Under the pieces are notes generated by a model. The model was not told the DNA's origin. It did no database searches and worked only from the letters and a program-made list of their open reading frames with translations. The translations under genes were made by a program, and so were the position numbers. A stretch of DNA of 7,649 bases, taken from NCBI GenBank assembly GCA_002367355.1, contig DFBQ01000004.1, positions 5,510 through 13,158 on the forward strand, read 5' to 3'. This stretch comes from Deltaproteobacteria bacterium UBA3076 (GTDB lineage: Bacteria > Desulfobacterota > Dissulfuribacteria > Dissulfuribacterales > UBA3076). The number at the start of each line of letters is the position of its first letter. Within the stretch, counting starts at the first letter, position 1. This document shows positions 1 to 6,371 of the stretch, one piece after another.

Positions 1-90
1 TTGAATTCTAAATTTTGAATGTTGAATTAAGGTATATGTTTTTTAAATCTTATTCCACAATTCAGCATTCAGCATTCACCATTCAGCATT
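1..90. repeat. Inverted heptamer-repeat element, copy 1 (upstream of bamD)
   Basis: The left arm (1-28) is four 7-nt units of the form TTGAATN with one degenerate unit (CTAAATT). The right arm (56-90) is five units of the form CANNATT: CACAATT, CAGCATT, CAGCATT, CACCATT, CAGCATT. The arms are complementary in sense: TGAATGTTGAATT on the left pairs with AATTCAGCATTCA on the right with a single G-T mismatch, so the element can fold. The same start of the right arm (TATTCCACAATT, 51-62) recurs at 2651-2662. It resembles the short tandemly repeated heptamers described in cyanobacteria, but that comparison is from memory. The left end may continue outside the window. Confidence 0.8.
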
Positions 91-107
91 GTCTATAAAG
101 GTCTGTG

Positions 108-926
108 ATGAATAGATCGCATTATAGAATAAGAAGCCGTAAAGGATTATCGGCAAGATGTCTTGTGCTTTTAAGCCTTTTAATTATTGGCATCTTTGCC
201 GGATGTGCCGGCAAGGACAGCGGCATTGAGGCCGGTAAAGATGAAGGCGTTTTTTCATGGTTTCGTTCTGCAGCCGGGCCCCCGGAACCGGAGAGCGAGG
301 TTGATCTGTCTGGCAAGGCCATGGACTACTTTGTACATGGGCGCTATATCCTGGCAGAGGAGATATTCCAAAAGGTCAGGGATCGCTATCCCTTCAGCCC
401 GTATGCTACGCTTGCGGAATTGCGCCTTGCAGATTGCAAGTTTTACATGGGCGATTATGACGAAGCCATCTCCCTTTATGAGGAGTTTGAAAAGCTTCAT
501 CCCACCAACGAGGCAGTAACATATGTGATCTTTCAGGAGGGTTTCTGCTATTACAGATTAATGGAAGGCCCTGATCGTGATCAGACCTTCACCCACAAGC
601 TCGTTGAGACCTATGAGCGGCTTCTTAACAGATATCCGGATAGTCCATACAGTTACGAGGTCCGTAAGCGAATTGCAAAGGCAAAGAACCGTCTGGCCCA
701 ACATGAGGTCGTGGTGGCCCGATGGTATATTCGTACCGGGCGGGCGACTCAGGCCAAAAACCGTCTGGAGACTGCCCTGGATCTTTATCCGGATACTTCG
801 GCAGGAGTGAAGGCTGCGCGTCTTTTAAAAAAGGAAAGGATATTCCAGCAGACCTTTACTGCCGAGACAGACAGAGCAAAAGAATCAGAGGAATCCTGGT
901 GGAGGCGTCTGATACCCTTTATCTGA
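108..926 (+). CDS. bamD: BamD, outer-membrane protein assembly lipoprotein (YfiO family)
   Basis: BamD is a lipoprotein of the BAM complex; it is anchored in the inner leaflet of the outer membrane and works with BamA to insert beta-barrel proteins. The 272-residue product starts with a basic stretch and a hydrophobic segment (about 17-30) ending in the lipobox FAGC, so Cys33 is the predicted lipidation site (Phe at -3 is less usual than Leu). From about residue 70 it shows TPR-like helices with BamD wording: GRYILAEEIFQKVRDRYPFS, then LADCKFYMGDYDEAISLYEE, then LLNRYPDSPY. The length fits the family. I chose ATG at 108 over GTG at 105 because AAAGG at 97-101 lies 6 nt before the ATG but only 3 nt before the GTG. 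Its 3' end overlaps the convergent ABC gene by 8 nt. No confident promoter was found in the repeat-filled upstream DNA. Confidence 0.93.
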   Translation: MNRSHYRIRSRKGLSARCLVLLSLLIIGIFAGCAGKDSGIEAGKDEGVFSWFRSAAGPPEPESEVDLSGKAMDYFVHGRYILAEEIFQKVRDRYPFSPYATLAELRLADCKFYMGDYDEAISLYEEFEKLHPTNEAVTYVIFQEGFCYYRLMEGPDRDQTFTHKLVETYERLLNRYPDSPYSYEVRKRIAKAKNRLAQHEVVVARWYIRTGRATQAKNRLETALDLYPDTSAGVKAARLLKKERIFQQTFTAETDRAKESEESWWRRLIPFI

Positions 927-1893
927 ACAGGTGGCAGGAAACGCGTCTGTTGTTTTCCAGACGCAAATCTTCAGGCTCTATCTTTCTACAAATATCCATG
1001 GCCTTGGGACAACGGTCCTGAAAGGCGCATCCTGAAGGAATAGAATCCAAGGCGGGGACATTCCCCGGAATGGAAGTGAGACGCTTAGCGTCTGCGGGAA
1101 TACCGTATGGTACCGAATCCAGAAGACCTTGGGTGTATGGATGGAGGGGATTGTCGAAAAGATCATGCACGAGGGCCTCTTCAACTATTTTCCCTGCATA
1201 CATTATGAGTACCCTGTGGGCTATCTGGGCCACTACTCCAAGGTTGTGGGTTATGAGCAGGAGACTGAGATTATGCTGTTCCCGGAGCCTGTTCAGGAGC
1301 TCAAGAATTTGGGCCTGTATAGTTACGTCCAGGGCAGTAGTGGGCTCATCTGCTACCAAAAGCTTTGGTTGACATGCAAGGGACATGGCTATCATAGCCC
1401 TTTGACGCAGTCCACCTGAGAGCTGATGAGGGTAGGTTGTGATTCTTTCTTCCGGTACCGGCATCCCCACCTGGTTTAAAAGCTCAATAATCCGTTCCCG
1501 AACCTGTTTTTTTGGAAGTTTGACATGGGTGGTTATGGCTTCTGAAATTTGGTCTCCAATTGTGAAGACCGGGTTGAGGGCAGTCATAGGCTCTTGAAAG
1601 ATCATGGCCATTTCCTTTCCCCTGATGTTGCACAATTGACCAAGGGTAAGGTCCATGAGATCTGTGCCCTCAAATACTATTTCCCCCCTTCTTATGTTGA
1701 ATGGAGGACTTGGAAGCAGGCCCGGCAGGGAAAGGGCTGTAACGCTTTTTCCACAACCGGATTCGCCCACAAGACAGACACTTTCCCCTTTTTTAATGGA
1801 AAGAGAAAGATCCCTTACAGGGAATACAGACCCCTTATTGGTCCGGATCTCAATTTCAAGTCCTTTTACAGAAAGGAGGATATTATTGCTCAC
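919..1893 (-). CDS. ABC transporter ATP-binding protein, DppD/OppD type (peptide/nickel family)
   Basis: This is the cytoplasmic ATPase subunit of a peptide/nickel-type importer. It has 324 residues, normal for the family. Walker A is GESGCGKS (43-50), the Q-loop is Gln100, the signature is LSGGLRQR (158-165), Walker B is KLLVADEP (177-184), and the H-loop His is 216. The C-terminal oligopeptide-transporter extension starts near HPYTQGLLDS (251-260). It has four cysteines (289, 295, 302, 320) in the family's Cys-rich tail, which has been reported to hold an iron-sulfur cluster in a mycobacterial DppD; whether it does here is inference. The start is GTG at 1893, the only candidate after the in-frame stop of the upstream gene. 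There is no strong ribosome-binding site, which suits translational coupling over the 9-nt gap. No permease, binding protein or DppF partner lies in the window, so substrate and partners are unknown and I give no symbol. Confidence 0.93.
   Translation of the reverse strand: MSNNILLSVKGLEIEIRTNKGSVFPVRDLSLSIKKGESVCLVGESGCGKSVTALSLPGLLPSPPFNIRRGEIVFEGTDLMDLTLGQLCNIRGKEMAMIFQEPMTALNPVFTIGDQISEAITTHVKLPKKQVRERIIELLNQVGMPVPEERITTYPHQLSGGLRQRAMIAMSLACQPKLLVADEPTTALDVTIQAQILELLNRLREQHNLSLLLITHNLGVVAQIAHRVLIMYAGKIVEEALVHDLFDNPLHPYTQGLLDSVPYGIPADAKRLTSIPGNVPALDSIPSGCAFQDRCPKAMDICRKIEPEDLRLENNRRVSCHLFR
943..964. terminator. Hairpin at the bamD / ABC ATPase convergent ends (weak terminator candidate)
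   Basis: A perfect 7-bp stem (GCGTCTG at 943-949, CAGACGC at 958-964) with an 8-nt loop lies 17 nt after the bamD stop, inside the last codons of the opposing ABC gene. Neither side has a proper T-run. It could end bamD transcription or merely pause it. No other terminator-like structure is visible between the two genes. Confidence 0.3.
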
Positions 1894-1902
1894 GATTTTT
1901 GA

Positions 1903-2562
1903 TCATAGGACTTTGTCCACCTTTTGTCCCTTAATCAGTTGAACATTGATTTCACGTCCTGCAGGCTTAATCTGTACTATTACTTCAAAAAGGTCTGATA
2001 TGTGACTGCTGATTGGGGACGGGATGTCGTCAGGTTGCTCGATGTTGCTTTTTCTGTGAGTCATTACAGTAAACCATGCAGGGAAACCATGTTCCTTGGC
2101 CAGTGCTTTGAGTTTGCTCAATGATGCCTGCTCAGTTTTGTCGAATGGCAACCCGTCTAACAAGACTATCTGTGGAAAGAATATACCTTGTTCAGTGAGG
2201 TCGTTTAGTCGTTCTTCAAGCCGCTTTACGCTGAAGTCCTCAATATTAAAGGTCATAATAAAACGGTGGGGAAGGATCATCTCCCACATCACATTGGTAT
2301 TATTTAACTCGTATTGATCTGATATGCGGTGGAGGATTTCCTCGTACCAGAGACATACCTTTTTTATCGGTTGCCCCAGACATATATGAAGTACGTTTTT
2401 TCCTCTGAGCAAGTTGTCCAGAGCCAGATGCATCAGGAAAGAAGTTTTGCCCTCTCCAGCCCCGGCAAGTATTGCGCCGAATTGTCCGTCTCCTATAAGG
2501 TGGTCGGCATTTTCCTTGATAAATTTCAGCGGATTTTTAAGAATTAGATTGTTTTCTGACAT
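1903..2562 (-). CDS. RecA-fold P-loop ATPase of unknown role
   Basis: A 219-residue cytoplasmic protein that I place in the RecA/KaiC/DnaB-like P-loop group by its motifs, without a closer family. Walker A is GAGEGKTS (34-41), followed by a helix and then strand KNVLHICLGQ (55-64). Walker B is a hydrophobic strand ending in IVLLDG (132-137), and WFTVMTHRKS (about 165-174) resembles a sensor strand. Only one compact ATPase domain is present, with no DNA-binding or partner domain that I can recognise. I start at ATG 2562, not at an upstream in-frame TTG at 2580, because AGAAGG sits about 8 nt before this ATG and overlaps the would-be upstream codons. The stop lies 9 nt before the ABC ATPase start, so the two form an operon. 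A link to transport is possible from context but unproven. Confidence 0.8.
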   Translation of the reverse strand: MSENNLILKNPLKFIKENADHLIGDGQFGAILAGAGEGKTSFLMHLALDNLLRGKNVLHICLGQPIKKVCLWYEEILHRISDQYELNNTNVMWEMILPHRFIMTFNIEDFSVKRLEERLNDLTEQGIFFPQIVLLDGLPFDKTEQASLSKLKALAKEHGFPAWFTVMTHRKSNIEQPDDIPSPISSHISDLFEVIVQIKPAGREINVQLIKGQKVDKVL

Positions 2563-2596
2563 ATTAAAGACCTTCTTCAAACAAGAGATATTTTTT

Positions 2597-2690
2597 AAAT
2601 GTTAAATGTTAAATGCTGAATTAATGAAATAACTATTTAATATTATATTTTATTCCACAATTTAAAATTCAACATTCAAAATTCACAATT
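2597..2690. repeat. Inverted heptamer-repeat element, copy 2 (EF-G / ATPase spacer)
   Basis: The left arm (2597-2624) reads AAATGTT, AAATGTT, AAATGCT, GAATTAA. The right arm (2656-2690) is five units: CACAATT, TAAAATT, CAACATT, CAAAATT, CACAATT. The right arm has the same number and phase of units as the copy at 56-90 and is preceded by the same TATTCC. The element fills most of the 139-nt spacer between EF-G and the ATPase gene, where I see no other signal. The unit sequence has diverged while the 7-nt period and the arm length stay the same. Confidence 0.8.
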
Positions 2691-2701
2691 TTTTTCTAGG
2701 T

Positions 2702-4783
2702 TTAAACCGCCTTTTTCTTTTCCCCTGCGCCTTTTTTTATCAATTCGTCTGCCACGTTTTTGGGCACCTGACGATAGGTGGAAAATTCCATGGTGAACTG
2801 GGCCTTCCCCTGGGTGCCTGAGCGCAGGATTGTGGAGTAGCCGAACATCTCGGCAAGTGGGACCTCAGCCTCTATTACGCTTATATTTCCTTCATCCTGT
2901 GTACCCAGGATCATCCCTCTTCGCTGGTTAAGTGATCCCATTACAGTTCCTTGGAATTCAGTCGGGGTCTCCACTGCCACCTTCATTATAGGTTCCAGTA
3001 TGACAGGCTTGGCCTTTCTGTAGCCTTCCAGAAAGGCCCTGCGTGATGCTGCCCGAAAAGCCATGTCAGAAGAGTCCACAGGGTGAGATTGACCGTCGTT
3101 GATGACAATTTTTACTCCTGTAATAGGAAAGCCCAATAACTGTCCTTTCTCCATACTTTTCTTGAAACCTTTTTCGCAGGAAGAGATAAACTCCGTGGGT
3201 ATGGCACCACCGACTATCCTGTTTTCAAAGACGAATTCGTCTTTAACAGGCTCCATATAGCCAGCTACCCGTCCATACTGACCCGCACCACCTGTCTGCT
3301 TTTTATGGGTATAATTGAACTCGGCCTGCCGGGTAATAGTCTCTCTATATGCGACCTGGGGCATGCCCGTGGTAACATCTGCGCTGTATTCCCTGCGCAT
3401 TCGCTCAACATATATCTCAAGATGAAGTTCTCCCATGCCGGAGATGATAGTGTCTCCGGTCTCATGGTTAACGTATGCCCTGAACGTCGGGTCCTCTTTG
3501 GTAAATCTGGAAAGGGCCTTGGACATTTCGACCTGGGCTTTGTTGTCCGCGGGGACAATTGCCAGTGAGATAACCGGCTCAGGTATGTGCATGGAGGTCA
3601 TGCTATATCTGATTTTAGGAGAGGTGAAGGTATCACCGGACGCACAGTCCACGCCAAAGAGTGCCCCAATATAGCCGGCAGATATAGACCCTATTTCCTC
3701 CATCTGGTCTGCATGCATATATACAACCCTGCCGATCCTGACCTTTTGACCGGTTCTAGAATTTACTATGGTGTCTCCCTTGGAGAGGGTCCCCTGATAT
3801 ACCCTGATGTAAGTGAGCTGTCCGTAGCGTCCTTCTTCCAGCTTGAATGCAAGGGCTACGAGAGGTTTTGAAGAATCTGCCTCAAGTTTTACTTCAGCCT
3901 CATTATTTTCCATATCCAGGGCGAAGTTTTCAATATCCATCGGTTGCGGCAGATATTGAGTTACTGCATCAAGGAGAGGCTGAACCCCTTTATTCTTGTA
4001 AGCAGATCCAATGAATACAGGGGTGAGTCCGCGAACAAGAGTCCCGTTTCTTATCGCGTCAATTAAGACATCTGCTGTGACCTTTTCATCAAGTGCGGCC
4101 TCCATGAGTTCATCAGAGAACATTGAAGCAGCGTCAATAAGGCTTTCCCTGCTGGCTTCGGCCTCTGCGCGGAGCCCTTGAGGTATTTCTTCCAAACGTA
4201 TCTGTTCGCCGCTTGGACCATCAAAGTACATGGCCTTCATGGAGACGAGGTCCACAACTCCCTGAAAATCCGATTCAAGGCCAATGGGTATCTGCATTGC
4301 AATTGCGTTGTGGTCAAGCTTTTCCCTGAGTTGCTCTATAACGCGGAACGGGTTGGCACCGCTGCGGTCGCACTTGTTTATAAAGGCAATGCACGGGACC
4401 TTGTATCTGGACATTTGCCTGTCAACTGTGACGGACTGAGACTGTACACCTCCAACAGAGCAAAGGACCAGTATGCCACCGTCTATGACCCTGAGGGCCC
4501 TCTCAACTTCGATGGTGAAGTCTACGTGCCCCGGGGTGTCAATAATGTTTATCTCATAGCCCTTCCACTCGCAGTAGGTGGCGGCAGAAGTGATGGTTAT
4601 TCCACGTTCTTTTTCGAGCTCCATGAAATCCATGGTAGCTCCGACGCCGTCCTTGCCTTTCACGTCGTGGATGGCGTGAATTCGTTGGGTATAAAAAAGA
4701 ATTCTTTCGGTAAGAGTGGTCTTGCCGGCATCAATGTGGGCACTAATGCCAATGTTTCTTACCTTTGCCGGATCTCTATTCAT
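2702..4783 (-). CDS. fusA: Elongation factor G, spirochaete/planctomycete/delta type (EF-G1-like)
   Basis: This translational GTPase drives movement of tRNA and mRNA through the ribosome. All 693 residues appear intact, a normal length. G1 is AHIDAGKT (15-22), switch I includes ERGIT (59-63), G3 is DTPGH (82-86), and G4 is NKCD (136-139), with Cys where Leu or Met is commoner. Beta-barrel domain II, domain III, domain IV and the C-terminal domain V (for example [10 protein letters not shown] and [12 protein letters not shown]) follow. The block [11 protein letters not shown] (40-50) before switch I is typical of mitochondrial EF-G1 and its bacterial relatives in spirochaetes, planctomycetes and deltaproteobacteria (spdEFG1), as I recall the family literature. 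It stands alone, without rpsL, rpsG or tuf beside it. Start ATG 4783 has only a loose GAGG 11 nt upstream. No terminator follows it, so read-through into the ATPase operon is possible. Confidence 0.95.
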   Translation of the reverse strand: MNRDPAKVRNIGISAHIDAGKTTLTERILFYTQRIHAIHDVKGKDGVGATMDFMELEKERGITITSAATYCEWKGYEINIIDTPGHVDFTIEVERALRVIDGGILVLCSVGGVQSQSVTVDRQMSRYKVPCIAFINKCDRSGANPFRVIEQLREKLDHNAIAMQIPIGLESDFQGVVDLVSMKAMYFDGPSGEQIRLEEIPQGLRAEAEASRESLIDAASMFSDELMEAALDEKVTADVLIDAIRNGTLVRGLTPVFIGSAYKNKGVQPLLDAVTQYLPQPMDIENFALDMENNEAEVKLEADSSKPLVALAFKLEEGRYGQLTYIRVYQGTLSKGDTIVNSRTGQKVRIGRVVYMHADQMEEIGSISAGYIGALFGVDCASGDTFTSPKIRYSMTSMHIPEPVISLAIVPADNKAQVEMSKALSRFTKEDPTFRAYVNHETGDTIISGMGELHLEIYVERMRREYSADVTTGMPQVAYRETITRQAEFNYTHKKQTGGAGQYGRVAGYMEPVKDEFVFENRIVGGAIPTEFISSCEKGFKKSMEKGQLLGFPITGVKIVINDGQSHPVDSSDMAFRAASRRAFLEGYRKAKPVILEPIMKVAVETPTEFQGTVMGSLNQRRGMILGTQDEGNISVIEAEVPLAEMFGYSTILRSGTQGKAQFTMEFSTYRQVPKNVADELIKKGAGEKKKAV

Positions 4784-4838
4784 TGCCTATTTAGCCTCAG
4801 AAAAAATAAAATTTAATACTAATAATTTAGAAATTGCA

Positions 4839-4862
4839 AAATCCCTAAATCCATAAATCCCT
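4839..4862. repeat. Octamer array AAATCCNT x3 in the EF-G leader
   Basis: Three tandem 8-nt units, AAATCCCT (4839-4846), AAATCCAT (4847-4854) and AAATCCCT (4855-4862), lie between the candidate EF-G promoter and its start codon, so they would be in the 5' untranslated RNA. The array is similar in style to the octamers at 6418-6449 but has a different unit. Confidence 0.7.
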
Positions 4863-4882
4863 CAACAAGATGAGCGGCGCGG

Positions 4883-4911
4883 TTTTTAACTTTTTACATT
4901 AAGCTTGTCAA
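4883..4911 (-). promoter_or_regulatory. Candidate sigma70-type promoter for EF-G
   Basis: On the minus strand a perfect -35 TTGACA (4911-4906) is followed by a 17-nt spacer and TAAAAA (4888-4883, 4 of 6 matches to TATAAT). Transcription would begin near 4876, giving a leader of about 95 nt containing the octamer array. The -10 match is only fair. Confidence 0.45.
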
Positions 4912-4936
4912 GACAAAATAATTCTTATGCCTACAC

Positions 4937-4952
4937 TGGAAAAATTTTTCCA
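4937..4952. promoter_or_regulatory. 16-bp perfect palindrome upstream of the EF-G promoter
   Basis: TGGAAAAATTTTTCCA is a perfect 16-bp palindrome lying about 26 bp upstream of the candidate -35 box. The outer flanks also pair partly (ACTGG at 4935-4939 with CCAGT at 4956-4960). It could be a binding site for a dimeric regulator or just an A/T-tract palindrome. No regulator is suggested by the sequence. Confidence 0.3.
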
Positions 4953-5015
4953 CCCCCAGTTCTTATAATGGACAATCCCGGGAAACAGCAGAAAAATTTC
5001 AAGCAGGATAGAATT

Positions 5016-5043
5016 CCGGATAGGTATCACCCATCCAATCCGG
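5016..5043 (-). terminator. Hairpin after the CBS-domain fragment
   Basis: Read on the minus strand, CCGGAT (5043-5038) pairs with ATCCGG (5021-5016), and inner bases can add pairs. It starts 11 nt after the TAG stop of the CBS remnant and is followed by a weak AATTCTATC instead of a T-run. It is a plausible leftover terminator of the gene that once ended here. Confidence 0.35.
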
Positions 5044-5054
5044 GGGCTTAATTA

Positions 5055-5225
5055 CTAAAACAAATCGTTATCCAGAATCAGAGATGACATAGAAACCATG
5101 CCGACAAGTTCCCCTTGATCTTCAACCGGAATTCTCCGTATGCCGGCATGGTAAAGAAGGCGAGCCACATATCGGATATCCATGTCAGCCGGCACAGTAA
5201 TGAGTGGTTGAGCATCAAAGACCAT
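5055..5225 (-). pseudogene. C-terminal fragment of a CBS-domain protein
   Basis: This 56-codon open frame contains most of one CBS motif: LITVPADMDIRYVARLLYHA, then GIRRIPVEDQGELVGMVSMS, then a short tail and a TAG stop. CBS domains come in pairs and usually bind adenosyl ligands as regulatory modules attached to other enzymes, or stand alone. Only the second half of one unit remains. The frame overlaps the last codons of the transposase fragment in another register, so the exact junction lies somewhere in about 5203-5230. The ATG at 5225 has no evident ribosome-binding site and is probably not a real start. It is best read as the tail of a gene cut by a deletion that joined it to transposase DNA. 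The identification is motif-based and fairly firm; the parent protein is unknown. Confidence 0.65.
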
Positions 5226-5380
5226 GCGTAAACGATCAGTTTCCCTTCCTGAGCAAGATTTGATAGACGGCGAACAAACTCATCTCTGTCACGGCCATCA
5301 ATAAAAATTGGCCGTCGCTCAATTCCACGTGCCATAACATGGTGCAAAACACCAAGCGCATCCAATCAGGCTTGTCTCAT
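5204..5380 (-). pseudogene. REP-associated tyrosine (IS200-like, Y1) transposase, broken 5' fragment
   Basis: These transposases of the Y1/HUH family mobilise or maintain REP-type palindromes. Codons from ATG 5380 read MRQA, then TGA (5368-5366), then LDALGVLHHVMARGIERRPI and, further on, YAWSLMLNH. The family usually reads RQAR-LDA here, so the stop is probably an Arg codon changed by one C-to-T step (CGA to TGA). The catalytic HUH motif, normally MPNHFH, survives only as MLNHS before homology stops near 5204. The second His, the catalytic Tyr and the C-terminal half are gone, replaced by unrelated CBS-domain sequence. It cannot encode an active enzyme. An internal TTG at 5365 opens a 95-codon frame, but its last third is out-of-frame CBS sequence, not transposase. 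Confidence 0.8.
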
Positions 5381-5435
5381 CATACAGAATACATACCTTA
5401 AGTTGTATAAATTTGCAACGTCCCCTATCCCCGTC
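5381..5435 (-). mobile_element. Probable left-end segment of the transposase element inserted in ychF
   Basis: This 55-nt stretch lies between the last recognisable ychF codon (5436) and the transposase start. It matches neither gene. On the minus strand it has a G-rich start with repeated GGGGA, then GTTG and CAAC arms around an A/T-rich loop, then an AAGG about 12-15 nt before the transposase ATG. A short subterminal hairpin in front of the gene is what IS200/IS605-like elements carry, so I infer that this is the element's left end. Confidence 0.4.
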
Positions 5436-6058
5436 CCTGATAAAACCCTTCTCCATGTCGGAATGGATAGCCCCGGCAGCCCGCTGAGCAGCGGTGTCCT
5501 GCCGGATTGGCCAGGCGCGAACCTCATCTGTTCCCACAGTAAAGAGAGAAATGAGGCCAAGGAGCTGATAAGACTCTTTGATTAAACGGAAGGTGGCGGG
5601 TTCATCAAGGCCCATCTCTTCCCTGAAGAGTTCTGCTTCCTCAGGTGAGAGCTGGGCCAGTTCCATCTCAAGTCTTCCTTTAAGTTCTACAAGTAAGTTC
5701 TACAAGGACAATGGCATCGGAGATCTGTAGCTCTGTAGTACCAAGCTCTACATCATCCTGGGAGGCTCGCCGGACCGATCGAAGTTGCGAACCACATGTA
5801 CCAAGGCATCCACAGGATGAAGAAGTTTAAGGAGTTCATTCATTGAAGACTCCATACCCTCTCCGGCAGAGACAGTCCCACCTATATCCACATACTGCAC
5901 CTGGGCATAGGTGGTCTTTTTTGGATTATACATGGATGAGAGTCTATCCAAACGGCTGTCCGGCACCTTGACTACCGCCAGGTTTGGGTCCTTTTTGCCT
6001 TTTTGGTAGGCAGAGACCTCCGCAACGCTTCCTGTAAGGGCGTTAAATAAGTGGTCTT
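5436..6058 (-). pseudogene. ychF: ychF (Obg-like P-loop ATPase/GTPase), multiply disrupted
   Basis: YchF is a conserved cytoplasmic P-loop NTPase that associates with ribosomes. The relic begins inside Walker A at AAGACCAC (6058-6051, K-T-T). One missing T then shifts frame before LFNALTGS. The frame runs on through PNLAVVKVPDSRLDRLSSMY and YVDIGGTVSAGEG to VDALVHVVRNF and GEPP. Another one-base loss near 5755 shifts to DVELGTTELQISDAIVLVE. A 13-bp tandem duplication (5681-5706) follows. After a gap where roughly 120 codons of the family are missing, LEMELAQLSPEEAELFREEM, LLGLISLFTVGTDEVRAWPI and HSDMEKGFIR end at 5436. The C-terminal TGS end and the first dozen codons are absent. The breaks imply non-function; a working copy would have to be elsewhere. 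Confidence 0.85.
5681..5706. repeat. 13-bp perfect tandem duplication inside the ychF relic
   Basis: TAAGTTCTACAAG occurs twice in direct succession (5681-5693 and 5694-5706). Because 13 is not a multiple of three, it shifts the reading frame. Removing one copy restores a continuous frame from DAIVLVE into LKGRLEMELAQ, which shows that the duplication came after the internal deletion. Confidence 0.9.
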
Positions 6059-6060
6059 AA

Positions 6061-6330
6061 CATCCGCCTTATTTTAAAAAGCAATCTAACAATTACGATC
6101 CCGATGGCATATCAGGAATGTCCAAAGAGAAGTATCTAAAATTTCTGGAAAACTTCTTTTCTCTGGCACACTTAGACGCCAAAAAAAGCACGCAGATGGC
6201 ATTTATCAATGCCGACTGGCGCGATTTCCAAAACACACCTGCCAAAAATGAGACCCGGGTGAATTCGATTTTGATCAATGATTACCTTCGGATTCTAAAT
6301 CAAAGCGGCTGGCAGGAAACCCATATTTTC
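6061..6330 (+). pseudogene. DNA methyltransferase, C-terminal half, starting at the catalytic motif IV
   Basis: Reading in frame from 6061 gives HPPYFKKQSNNYDPDGISG followed by MSKEKYLKFLENFF. HPPYF matches the (D/N/S)PP(Y/F/W) motif IV of amino-group DNA methyltransferases with the first residue changed to His at the very joint with ychF. An in-frame stop (6058-6060) precedes it. The following text, with a helix, a strand AFINADWRDFQ, and SILINDYLRILNQSGWQETH, is consistent with the strand-helix order downstream of motif IV, though I place it from memory. The first ATG (6118) has AGGA directly abutting it and no useful spacing, so it is not a credible start. Homology-like sequence stops near 6330. 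The frame stays open to 6453, but its last third is a minus-strand leader-like segment plus an octamer array. The N-terminal half, including the SAM-binding motif, is missing. Confidence 0.6.
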
Positions 6331-6367
6331 ATGGGCGTCCCTCTGGATGTCCATGTTTTTCACCTCC
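6295..6367 (-). other. Orphan ribosome-binding site and start codon with a 19-codon stub
   Basis: On the minus strand GGAGGTG (6367-6361) lies exactly 6 nt before ATG (6354), which opens a 19-codon frame (MDIQRDAHENMGFLPAALI) ending at TAG 6297-6295. Only the first ten or so codons are likely original, because the rest is antisense to the methyltransferase remnant. I read it as the 5' end of a lost gene, or as a translated mini-ORF. The stub is too short to identify. Confidence 0.35.
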
Positions 6368-6371
6368 TAAC

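Noticed and set aside
1..2690. A CRISPR array in the short repeats
   Set aside because: Units are only 7-8 nt and contiguous, without spacers, and no cas genes are present.
4178..4816. A 212-codon open frame on the plus strand
   Set aside because: It is fully antisense to the well-conserved EF-G G-domain and has no family signal of its own; it is a shadow of codon use.
5319..5666. An intact 115-residue protein
   Set aside because: Its first two thirds are the YchF C-terminal region and the remainder is transposase-element DNA read in the wrong frame.
5748..5966. An intact 72-residue protein
   Set aside because: It is an internal YchF segment. Coding similarity continues on both sides in other frames, so it is part of the pseudogene.
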